Source: Balanoglossus misakiensis (Eukaryota > Hemichordata). From it: a stretch of 64,000 nucleotides of DNA. The DNA lies in NCBI GenBank assembly GCA_040954595.2, contig CM082577.2, positions 14,446,001-14,510,000 of the forward strand. The letters are read 5' to 3'. Below the pieces are notes generated by a model. The model searched no databases. It saw only the letters and a list, made by a program, of their open reading frames with translations, and was not told the DNA's origin. Within the stretch, counting starts at the first letter, position 1, and each line of letters opens with the position of its first letter. Of the stretch, positions 27,271 through 38,100 are shown one piece after another. The translations under genes were made by a program, and so were the position numbers.

Positions 27271-29868
27271 TCACGTTACAATTAAATATCTAGTTCTCAC
27301 TACTCGGCTTAGTATTGACGACTTATCCGCACTCCATTCCCCGTCAGACATATTAAAATTCAAGTTAGCATATTTTGGTTCAAAATGAACACAATCGGGG
27401 GGTGTCCAATGCAGACAGGAATATACATATTCCATCATACTCGGTGCACAACCTAGCATACAATGTAAAATGTCACTACTGGGTCTTAAACCAGATACCA
27501 TTACTTGATTCCCACCCTGTGTCATTTCATATACAGTTCCTATAACTTTTAATGACTGGACAGACCATAAGGGCAACTCTGTTATGTGATGGTTGTTGGA
27601 TTTCAGAACAACCTGTAGAGTCCCGTTGACCACGGACACAGACGATGATACGAACGAGTCGACAATAGTCTCTATGGTACACATATCTGTGCTTGCTGAT
27701 TCTGTTAGCGTGGTTGGGGTTGTAGGAACTACAGGGGAATATGTTGGTATTTGTTGGGAACATTGATCATTTGTGAGACCAAAGGTACGGAAGGTATTCG
27801 AACCACATATAAGCTGTTGACTTGAACAATCACAATTACACCTTGTCACTGTACAATTATAGAGCGTTCCTCCCCAAAAAGTTGTGCATAGGTGGAAATA
27901 TGCGCAATACTCTCGGGGAGTTGTAGTCGACGCGCATGCGCATTTATACGTGGATGGTTGGCATACAGGGACTTCATGTATAAACCGGTTATCCCATTGC
28001 ACACATTCGCGATCCGGAAGTTGTTGAGTATCGCTACAACGTCCAACTTCCATGTCGTAGATCAAACACTCTGGTGAATCTGGTGTTGTGCAGTTCATTG
28101 ACATAGTAGCTGTGCCCACATCCTTACAGTCTAATACGGGGTCACGGCTATCTGCGCAATCGCATTCGCAAAGGTAGCTCCGACACGCTATGTTCCAATC
28201 ATTGGTTCTGTTTGACACGCGGTTACAGTTGTTTCTTAACAAACAGTGACTAGTTTCGTTACAAGGGCACTTGTGGTTGTTAGAACATAGCGGATATGTG
28301 TGGAACGTTGTTTCACGAAACCACGATTGACAAGGTGTGGATGCAACGTGTATGTCGCAAGAATCACCGGTCAAGCGACGATCATTACATATGCAACCAC
28401 TAAAAATGTCATCTTCTTCATTACGGCGTGTAACACTTCGTCCTTCTCCGTGCCATTTAGTGAAAGGGTGTGGAGGCGGACACATACGGCCCGAAACGCG
28501 ATATTGACGCCTCGCACCCAATATCTCATCATCCACGGCCGGGTGACATAAGGGTAGTATTTTGGGATCATTTGTACACGTTAATTTACGCGTAATACAA
28601 TCACACGCGCACGGGACAAAGGTACAATATCTATCGCCATTCCTATTGAGTAATTGTGAGCAGATAATTTCCATGTGGCAAGTTTCAGAGGCCACACCTT
28701 TTGTTCTGCAGGCACACATATGATTAGAATTCATTTTACAAACTATATCATCCTGAACATTTCCATCGATGCAACTAAATTTGCACCGTTTTGCTTGTGT
28801 GTCCCACGTGCTTAAGTCGCAGACGGGCTCAATATCGGCCATACACCGGGTACTGATCACGCCTCTCCCGTAGACTTCTGTTTGGGTAGTACACTCTTTA
28901 GTCTGGCAGTCGCAGTGGCATAACTCCGCGCTGCAACTGATGACCCTCCCTCTCCAATGAGACACACATTTATTGAGATATCTACAAGTCTGTAAAACGA
29001 CAGTGGCATTGTCACACCGACAAGGTACATCAGATAACGGGCACTTTTGTCCACGCCTGTCGGGCCATGCATGGGTACCTGGAGAGGCTGTTTTGCAGTA
29101 AGTTCGTTGATTTTGACAATTACATTTACATGAGTAGCTATCGCATTGCCTAGACCCGTTAACCATGGAACACCTCTGTGTTGGTCTATTACACAACACC
29201 TGATGTGGGGGTGCAGCAGTCCCGCACGTGCATTGACTGCTGGTCGACCGACAATATGAGTCTTGCAGGTAATCTATATCCCAATTCACGCATGGTGGGC
29301 TGTTTGTAAGTGCGTCTTGTTGTTCACAATTATCATCATCTACATTGTATATCACACACTTTTTCGTAGTTTGGCAAGCGGATGTCATAAAGCCGGTTTC
29401 TGTCTTTGTACAATACAATAAAGGATATTGCAATTGTGTACAAGCACATCTGCATTCGAACATCTCACACTGAACGGACCACGCTGCACCTCTATCTACA
29501 TAACGACAATTCAATCGCAATAAACACCTATCGCTACTACCGCATGGACAGTGATCATCGTTGGTACACAGCGGGTACCTGTATACTTTTACCGTATTGT
29601 GCCACCTTTGGCAATGTGGTGATGGAAGATAGACATCGCAATAATCTCCTACTACGTATGGTTTGTCGCATAAACATCCAGCGAACGTCAGATCATGAGA
29701 ATTAACCATCGTAGCTATGCCTCTCCCGCCTTCCTCACCCCAACCGTGTACGTTGAGAGTTTGTTGGCAGGATATATCAAATGGTAAATGAAATTTTATC
29801 GTATTAGCTACGGACAATGTTAATAGGTGAAAGAATACAGTAATTGTTTTAACCAGTGTGACAGTCAT
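27271..29868 (-). CDS. Large secreted Cys-rich protein with internal duplication
   Basis: 865 residues with an N-terminal signal peptide (MTVTLVKTITVFFHLLTLSV) and no clear C-terminal membrane anchor. It contains well over 80 cysteines in repeating patterns (CPCG, CRCAC, CTCG, CDC). Residues about 63-145 and about 490-570 are clear copies of each other: FAGCLCDKPYVVGDYCDV against FSGCICNDRRLTGDSCDI, and CPCGSSDRCLLRLNC against CPCNETSHCLLRNNC. The following segments also pair (CVIYNVDDDNC with CLIYDMEVGRC). The protein therefore arose by duplicating a block of about 430 residues. The last 170 residues are Cys-poor and beta-rich. Several N-glycosylation sequons. Family not recognised. Likely a viral secreted or virion-surface glycoprotein. 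The promoter candidate is a TATTAATATAATAA run near 29895-29910. Confidence 0.6.
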   Translation of the reverse strand: MTVTLVKTITVFFHLLTLSVANTIKFHLPFDISCQQTLNVHGWGEEGGRGIATMVNSHDLTFAGCLCDKPYVVGDYCDVYLPSPHCQRWHNTVKVYRYPLCTNDDHCPCGSSDRCLLRLNCRYVDRGAAWSVQCEMFECRCACTQLQYPLLYCTKTETGFMTSACQTTKKCVIYNVDDDNCEQQDALTNSPPCVNWDIDYLQDSYCRSTSSQCTCGTAAPPHQVLCNRPTQRCSMVNGSRQCDSYSCKCNCQNQRTYCKTASPGTHAWPDRRGQKCPLSDVPCRCDNATVVLQTCRYLNKCVSHWRGRVISCSAELCHCDCQTKECTTQTEVYGRGVISTRCMADIEPVCDLSTWDTQAKRCKFSCIDGNVQDDIVCKMNSNHMCACRTKGVASETCHMEIICSQLLNRNGDRYCTFVPCACDCITRKLTCTNDPKILPLCHPAVDDEILGARRQYRVSGRMCPPPHPFTKWHGEGRSVTRRNEEDDIFSGCICNDRRLTGDSCDIHVASTPCQSWFRETTFHTYPLCSNNHKCPCNETSHCLLRNNCNRVSNRTNDWNIACRSYLCECDCADSRDPVLDCKDVGTATMSMNCTTPDSPECLIYDMEVGRCSDTQQLPDRECVQWDNRFIHEVPVCQPSTYKCACASTTTPREYCAYFHLCTTFWGGTLYNCTVTRCNCDCSSQQLICGSNTFRTFGLTNDQCSQQIPTYSPVVPTTPTTLTESASTDMCTIETIVDSFVSSSVSVVNGTLQVVLKSNNHHITELPLWSVQSLKVIGTVYEMTQGGNQVMVSGLRPSSDILHCMLGCAPSMMEYVYSCLHWTPPDCVHFEPKYANLNFNMSDGEWSADKSSILSRVVRTRYLIVT

Positions 29869-31405
29869 TGCTCACGGCCACCAACTGACTAGTTATTATA
29901 TTAATACATGAAGTTACTTTGACATGACGTTTGTATTTGGAGAAGAGTTGACACAACGACAGTGAGAATCAAATTGCGCACACACGGGTTACGTGTGTTA
30001 GCCTGGATATCACGATCATACACCAGATTCAACTGAGTCAAACTATAACCGCTTCATAATATAGAGCGGGAATTCTTTGAGTCGCATATATGGCTACATC
30101 TAGGTGATTGGATAATTTGTCTACGTAAGGCTGCATTCACAAACACCTCTGGAGGGGGGGGCAGGAGAATTAAGGGGGGGGGTTTGAAAAAATTAAGGGT
30201 ATGTAAGGGGAGGGGGATTTGAAATAATTTAGGGACTGAAAGGGGGGGGACTTGAAAACTTTGACGACTAAATATTTATTTTGAGTCCACAAAAATGCAG
30301 TTTCGCGCCCTTTATTTTACAAAATTTTCTAATGTGGGAGGGGGAAACCTCCTGCCACACCCACCCCCTCAATTCATCAACACCTTTCAATCATTGACTG
30401 GTTTATGTAGTGACCCAGGTCAGGGGACTTGCACCCACCCCATGATAACTTTGCTCGGCGACGGTTAAATTTGTCCTCCCCAACAAACCGGTAGTTGAGT
30501 TAATTTGCTTTTGCCGGGTTCCTTAAAATGCAGCTTTGAGCTCTGTATTTTATAAAATTTTCTTACGTGGGAGGGGGACACCCCCTCCCAAACCCACCCC
30601 CTTCAATTCTCGGTTTACAATGTCTCCCAACACAGAATACAAATACTTAAAAAATAAAAACAATGTTCAGTGAGGGGGTACATCAGTTTCAAATTCTTTT
30701 CATGGGAGCGCTGTTTTTCTTTTTTTTACAAGATAGGTGATGTGTTTTGCTCTGTGAAAGAAAATGGGGGGGGGGGGATTCAAAATTTTGGTAGTTCGGA
30801 AGGGGGGGGATTTGGAAATATTTCGGCTGTGTACGGGAGGCATGTGAAAATTAGCGGTAAAAAAAATTGAATTCTCCCGCCCCGCCCCCCCCCCCCCTCC
30901 AGAGGTGTTTGTGAATGCAACCTAAGGGTATTTCGCAAAACATCCCGTAGGCTGTGGTTTGGATTTGAATAATCATGGTTGACGGTATAGATTGACTTTT
31001 ACAAACGGGGTCAAACGGCCATTATGGCACAACGCTTTCGAGAAAATTGCGTCCCCTTACTAACTGTAAGATTTTTCAATGTATTCCCCGCATACAAGTA
31101 CTCGCTATATATTCATGGATATCATATGTGAGATTGTATGGCAATGAAAGCCATAAATCCAGTGAATTTATCGAGACACACAATACGCCTTGCCAGTAGA
31201 CTGACTTTTTCACATTTGCATAATCTTACCATAATGCGCCTTAGAATGGGCAGGTTGCGTGACGAAGTTCTAATGTTGTACCAGGTTTTGGGGATCCATA
31301 CGCGTTCTCTCGCGCCAACAACACCCCGATCAAATCTCCGTAATAATATTAACGTGATTCACAGGGTCTCTACTTAAACAGCTCTATGTGCTTGGTAAAC
31401 ATATA
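29869..31405. other. Intergenic with a G-rich MITE
   Basis: No supported gene. About half is the TIR element at 30127-30927. The rest (about 30930-31400) includes frames without any recognisable domain and the presumptive promoter of the metalloprotease gene. Confidence 0.5.
30127..30927. mobile_element. MITE-like TIR element with G/C-tract ends (about 800 bp)
   Basis: The termini are inverted copies: tgcattcacaaacacctctg followed by a G tract on the left (about 30132-30166), and a C tract followed by cagaggtgtttgtgaatgca on the right (about 30884-30920). A TAAG or TAAGG direct repeat beside both ends may be the target-site duplication. Internally a segment with gtgggagggggacaccccct occurs twice (about 30330-30380 and 30565-30615). 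No transposase. Confidence 0.75.
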
Positions 31406-32083
31406 ATGTTTTCGCAGTCAGGAGTTATTGTCACATTTGTCACTTTAATATTGTATGTTTTGATGACACACGGTGACCCGGCATCTAAGCGACATTCCTA
31501 CTGTTTGAAATTCAACGCTCTACCTGGAGTAAGCTTAACAGAGGCGAGGGAAATAATTCCAGGGGCATTATACCAAGCATGGCCAGGTCACGAATTTAGA
31601 GAAAACTGTTCAGATCCGAGACGGATCACAATTCATTCAAGAAACAAATTGTATAAAATCAAACACAACGGATTACGGGGTCGGTTTAGCGACCTAGCTA
31701 TTGCACATGCATGGACAGAAGCCAAAACGATAGTTTTAAATCGGAAGGATCTATATGGGTTTAAGACAAGGATCTCGGTCGTCGACAGGTCTGACCGTTA
31801 CGCGGATTGGTGTTTTATCTCCAACAATACAGAATCATTGTACAGCGCGTGTTCGCTTTGTTTGCATCGCCTGAATTTCACTTCCGTTGGGGCAAAATGT
31901 AAGGCAATTGTGATTGACGTCGGTTTCATTATAGCGCACGAAATAGGACATGTTATCGGCCACGATCATGAAGAAACGGGAGTGATGAGGCGATTCTTAC
32001 GGAGTCCCCTAGAACCAATAGCAACAGAAATATCTGATTTATACCCTAGAATAAACGCACAATTGACACGCCCTCTAGGGTGA
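31406..32083 (+). CDS. Matrixin/metzincin-like zinc metalloprotease, secreted
   Basis: The frame opens at 31388; Met7 (31406, MFSQSGVIVTFVTLILYVLM) starts a good signal peptide, giving 225 residues. In long-frame numbering the zinc site is complete: HEIGHVIGHDH at 184-194 (H184, E185, H188, H194), followed six residues later by a probable Met-turn (GVM, M200). That is the metzincin signature HExxHxxGxxH. The upstream SDLAIAHAW (101-109) resembles the conserved strand region of MMP catalytic domains. There is no cysteine-switch propeptide and no hemopexin domain, so it is a minimal protease. Two N-glycosylation sequons. Baculoviruses encode comparable MMPs, used to breach extracellular matrix; a related function here is inference. 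A paralogue lacking the zinc site lies at 56304-56963. Confidence 0.78.
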   Translation: MFSQSGVIVTFVTLILYVLMTHGDPASKRHSYCLKFNALPGVSLTEAREIIPGALYQAWPGHEFRENCSDPRRITIHSRNKLYKIKHNGLRGRFSDLAIAHAWTEAKTIVLNRKDLYGFKTRISVVDRSDRYADWCFISNNTESLYSACSLCLHRLNFTSVGAKCKAIVIDVGFIIAHEIGHVIGHDHEETGVMRRFLRSPLEPIATEISDLYPRINAQLTRPLG

Positions 32084-32189
32084 CGTATGCTGATTCCTAG
32101 GCTGTGTTCGTGTTAAGTGTGGGATGACGCATGCGTACGTGATTCACCCTGACGGCCACGATCACGCCAATTGAGTGACTACATTCTCC

Positions 32190-35100
32190 TTGTCTGCTGA
32201 CGAGACGCATGCGAACGTGGGTACCCCACGACTGAGATTGACGACCTTGTACTACATGCAAAGTCCGTTAATGTCTTTGTATGACAGGCATGGTGTCTGC
32301 GCGAATGCATTACATACACAGGCTTTCGTAACCCGACGTTGGTGGCGTTCCACATTCTCCTCGCTTTCCAAAAGGGTAGTAGATACAAGAAAATGCCTTG
32401 ATGGCATGACATATTATTGTATTTCTATTTTGGATTTAAAGGGCCAATCGGCAATATATACATACTGAATAAACATATTCATTCATTCATTCATTCATTC
32501 GTTCATTCCCCACGATGTAGATTGGATTGTAGGAGACGACCTTGTCAACAAATCCCACGGGGGTTTACTACCTACAACGTTCATGCATGCATGTGTCTGC
32601 TGACGAGACGCATGCGAACGTGGGTACCCCACGACTGAGATTGACGACCTTGTACTACATGCAAAGTCCGTGAATGTCTTTGTATGACAGGCATGGTGTC
32701 TGCGCGAATGCATTACATACACAGGCTTTCGTAACCTGACGTTGGTGGCGTTCCACATTCTCCTCGCTTTCCAAAAGGGTAGTAGGTACAAGAAAATGCC
32801 TTGATGGCATGACATATTATTGTATTTCTATTTTGGATTTAAAGGGCCAATCGGCAATATATACATACTGAATAAACATATTCATTCATTCATTCATTCA
32901 TTCGTTCATTCCCCACGATGTAGATTGGATTGTAGGAGACGACCTTGTCAACAAATCCCACGGGGGTTTACTACCTACAACGTTCATGCATGCATGTGTC
33001 TGCTGACGAGACGCATGCGAACGTGGGTACCCCACGACTGAGATTGACGACCTTGTACTACATGCAAAGTCCGTGAATGTCTTTGTATGACAGGCATGGT
33101 GTCTGCGCGAATGCATTACATACACAGGCTTTCGTAACCCGACGTTGGTGGCGTTCCACATTCTCCTCGCTTTCCAAAAGGGTAGTAGATACAAGAAAAT
33201 GCCTTGATGGCATGACATATTATTGTATTTCTATTTTGGATTTAAAGGGCCAATCGGCAATATATACATACTGAATAAACATATTCATTCATTCATTCAT
33301 TCATTCGTTCATTCCCCACGATGTAGATTGGATTGTAGGAGACGACCTTGTCAACAAATCCCACGGGGGTTTACTACCTACAACGTTCATGCATGCATGT
33401 GTCTGCTGACGAGACGCATGCGAACGTGGGTACCCCACGACTGAGATTGACGACCTTGTACTACATGCAAAGTCCGTGAATGTCTTTGTATGACAGGCAT
33501 GGTGTCTGCGCGAATGCATTACATACACAGGCTTTCGTAACCTGACGTTGGTGGCGTTCCACATTCTCCTCGCTTTCCAAAAGGGTAGTAGGTACAAGAA
33601 AATGCCTTGATGGCATGACATATTATTGTATTTCTATTTTGGATTTAAAGGGCCAATCGGCAATATATACATACTGAATAAACATATTCATTCATTCATT
33701 CATTCATTCGTTCATTCCCCACGATGTAGATTGGATTGTAGGAGACGACCTTGTCAACAAATCCCACGGGGGTTTACTACCTACAACGTTCATGCATGCA
33801 TGTGTCTGCTGACGAGACGCATGCGAACGTGGGTACCCCACGACTGAGATTGACGACCTTGTACTACATGCAAAGTCCGTGAATGTCTTTGTATGACAGG
33901 CATGGTGTCTGCGCGAATGCATTACATACACAGGCTTTCGTAACCTGACGTTGGTGGCGTTCCACATTCTCCTCGCTTTCCAAAAGGGTAGTAGGTACAA
34001 GAAAATGCCTTGATGGCATGACATATTATTGTATTTCTATTTTGGATTTAAAGGGCCAATCGGCAATATATACATACTGAATAAACATATTCATTCATTC
34101 ATTCATTCATTCGTTCATTCCCCACGATGTAGATTGGATTGTAGGAGACGACCTTGTCAACAAATCCCACGGGGGTTTACTACATACAACGTTCATGCAT
34201 GCATGTGTCTGCTGACGAGACGCATGCGAACGTGGGTACCCCACGACTGAGATTGACGACCTTGTACTACATGCAAAGTCCGTGAATGTCTTTGTATGAC
34301 AGGCATGGTGTCTGCGCGAATGCATTACATACACAGGCTTTCGTAACCTGACGTTGGTGGCGTTCCACATTCTCCTCGCTTTCCAAAAGGGTAGTAGGTA
34401 CAAGAAAATGCCTTGATGGCATGACATATTATTGTATTTCTATTTTGGATTTAAAGGGCCAATCGGCAATATATACATACTGAATAAACATATTCATTCA
34501 TTCATTCATTCATTCGTTCATTCCCCACGATGTAGATTGGATTGTAGGAGACGACCTTGTCAACAAATCCCACGGGGGTTTACTACCTACAACGTTCATG
34601 CATGCATGTGTCTGCTGACGAGACGCATGCGAACGTGGGTACCCCACGACTGAGATTGACGACCTTGTACTACATGCAAAGTCCGTGAATGTCTTTGTAT
34701 GACAGGCATGGTGTCTGCGCGAATGCATTACATACACAGGCTTTCGTAACCCGACGTTGGTGGCGTTCCACATTCTCCTCGCTTTCCAAAAGGGTAGTAG
34801 GTACAAGAAAATGCCTTGATGGCATGACATATTATTGTATTTAGGGGACCAAGCGCCCTCAGGCGCTTGGTCCCCTTCTGTTATTGCTGGAGTTTTTCTT
34901 CTTTCTTCTTGAGTCGTTTTTTTGCGCCCATTTTTCTCTGAAATTCCGGCAGGTGCGCCTTCCAAATTTGGCACGGTGGTTGGGGCCCATGAGTACTGGT
35001 GCACCTGCCCTTTGAATTTGTAATTAGTCACGTGACTTTGTGGCTATAATCGAACGAAATTTTCAAATTGACCTATTTTGCACGTTAATGGGGGCATGTA

Positions 35101-38100
35101 CATTCTTTTCGCGATTTTTGTAGACCATGTGGCCAAAATCCCCTGTGCCAAATTTCAAGGTCCTAGGCCACGTCGATTTTGAGAAGAAGATTTTTGTAAT
35201 ATTTTTCGCATTTTTGGTGGGCTGAGGACGGACACTGGGGCATCGGACTTTGACCGTCATTACGTAATGTTGTGGAGATCTCATTAGCAGGCTACTCACT
35301 TCTGGCGGGTTGCAGTAGTCCTTGGAAAATCGGCTGAAATACGTAAACAGACCAGTGATTATTTTCCACGGAATGAATTTTGGGACAGCACATTATCTGA
35401 GTTCAGGCTGTGTTAGGGCGTTTTATTGAATTACGCTGAGTTTGTTAGCTGTTGCCGTTCAAATGTGTCTACGCAGACCCGGCTACACTGGTTAACATTC
35501 AATGTAATGCGGCAGCGGACTTTGACCCTCAGTCGCTAATGTGACCGAAATACGTCAGCAGACCAGTGATTTTCTTGCACGAAGGGAGTATGGTACCAGC
35601 AATAATCAGAGATCAGGCTTCTTTGCCGTTCAAAAGTTCCTACTTCAGTCGTGACGTTGCAACTGAACGTTCAGTATGGGGGTTGGCCCGCAGGTGGCCG
35701 TGGGGGTTATCAGGTCGCCCGTAATGGCACGCAGCTTCATGCAGCTGTATGGGACCAAAATAATACGCCCGATTCGGGGGTCACCTGTGACACCTGCGTA
35801 ACTCAATTATGTGCATGCGTAATTGTGGGGTCAATGAAAGGGATGCTAGTGTGGTATTTGTTGCACATGGATCAATATGAAGTCAGATTTTCCTGTCAAG
35901 TTATGGGCGACCTTATGTGACATTTCACCTACTTTGGCTTAGTGAGCATCCACAGCAGATGCATGCAGCTTTGGCGTGGGGGGGGGGGCATATACGGAAG
36001 GAACCATAATGATATACCAAAGGCGGGGGTCACCTGTTGCACCTGCCTAAGTCATTGATTTTGTACATTTAATTGGACACTAACCAACAGGGCAATAGGT
36101 GTGGTTTTTGTTCCACAGGGACGAATGTAAGTGTCAGTTTGTTTTTGCCCAAATGTATAAGTTGATTTGGATGACCTCTGTCGTACAGTGCCATATCTCA
36201 GCCCGTTGTACAGGTGCAGCTTTGGTATTTGGAGGGATGAAACTATCATGAAATGCCAAATACAGGGGGATACCTGCGACACCTGCTTGATTCATGTATT
36301 ACGTGCATACCTAATGGTAGGCAAAGTGAAAGGGCTGCAAATGTAGGATTTGTTGTACATGACATAAACAGGAATGACAATTTTTTATCAAATTTTTGGG
36401 TGACCTCAGGTGTCCATTGACCTGCTTTCCATATGTTAGCATGCACATCATATATAGCCAGGTGTTTGGAGGGGTAGGCAGGGTAGGACCCTCTGCGTCA
36501 TGAAATGCTAAATTCCTGGGGCCACCTGTAACTTACTCGCGTAACTCATTATTATGGCCATATCTAATTTGACAAACCTAAACAGCGAGGATTTTCCGTT
36601 GTCTTGAATATGAACCAAATAAGAATCCTCATTTTTGGCCCAATTTTTGGGTACCCTCAGCTGACCTTTGAAGTATACTTACTGAAGTACAACGTAGAAG
36701 TTCACCTTTGGTTGTTGTGTTTGTACTTGTAAGACATCCATTTCGGGTGGTTGCCTACTTCCCCATATCTCCACATCCAGAGCAAATACAGCCTACGCAT
36801 TTGAATGGTACAACCCTGAATGGAGTCTAATGGTTATTAACTCTATGCTTGGGCCCCTTCAATGCTGCTTGCAGCTTTAATTCTATTTTGGATTTAAAGG
36901 GCCAATCGGCAATATATACATACTGAATAAACATATTCATTCATTCATTCATTCATTCGTTCATTCCCCACGATGTAGATTGGATTGTAGGAGACGACCT
37001 TGTCAACAAATCCCACGGGGGTTTACTACCTACAACGTTCATGCATGCATGTGTCTGCTGACGAGACGCATGCGAACGTGGGTACCCCACGACTGAGATT
37101 GACGACCTTGTACTACATGCAAAGTCCGTGAATGTCTTTGTATGACAGGCATGGTGTCTGCGCGAATGCATTACATACACAGGCTTTCGTAACCCGACGT
37201 TGGTGGCGTTCCACATTCTCCTCGCTTTCCAAAAGGGTAGTAGGTACAAGAAAATGCCTTGATGGCATGACATATTATTGTATTTCTATTTTGGATTTAA
37301 AGGGCCAATCGGCAATATATACATACTGAATAAACATATTCATTCATTCATTCATTCATTCGTTCATTCCCCACGATGTAGATTGGATTGTAGGAGACGA
37401 CCTTGTCAACAAATCCCACGGGGGTTTACTACCTACAACGTTCATGCATGCATGTGTCTGCTGACGAGACGCATGCGAACGTGGGTACCCCACGACTGAG
37501 ATTGACGACCTTGTACTACATGCAAAGTCCGTGAATGTCTTTGTATGACAGGCATGGTGTCTGCGCGAATGCATTACATACACAGGCTTTCGTAACCCGA
37601 CGTTGGTGGCGTTCCACATTCTCCTCGCTTTCCAAAAGGGTAGTAGGTACAAGAAAATGCCTTGATGGCATGACATATTATTGTATTTCTATTTTGGATT
37701 TAAAGGGCCAATCGGCAATATATACATACTGAATAAACATATTCATTCATTCATTCATTCATTCGTTCATTCCCCACGATGTAGATTGGATTGTAGGAGA
37801 CGACCTTGTCAACAAATCCCACGGGGGTTTACTACCTACAACGTTCATGCATGCATGTGTCTGCTGACGAGACGCATGCGAACGTGGGTACCCCACGACT
37901 GAGATTGACGACCTTGTACTACATGCAAAGTCCGTGAATGTCTTTGTATGACAGGCATGGTGTCTGCGCGAATGCATTACATACACAGGCTTTCGTAACC
38001 CGACGTTGGTGGCGTTCCACATTCTCCTCGCTTTCCAAAAGGGTAGTAGGTACAAGAAAATGCCTTGATGGCATGACATATTATTGTATTTCTATTTTGG

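Noticed and set aside
32590-32640. ctgacgag ... gaac near a cgtggg/cccacg hairpin, resembling a hammerhead ribozyme core
   Set aside because: Stem II cannot form properly, the GAAA core is GAAC, and the flanks do not pair as stem I.
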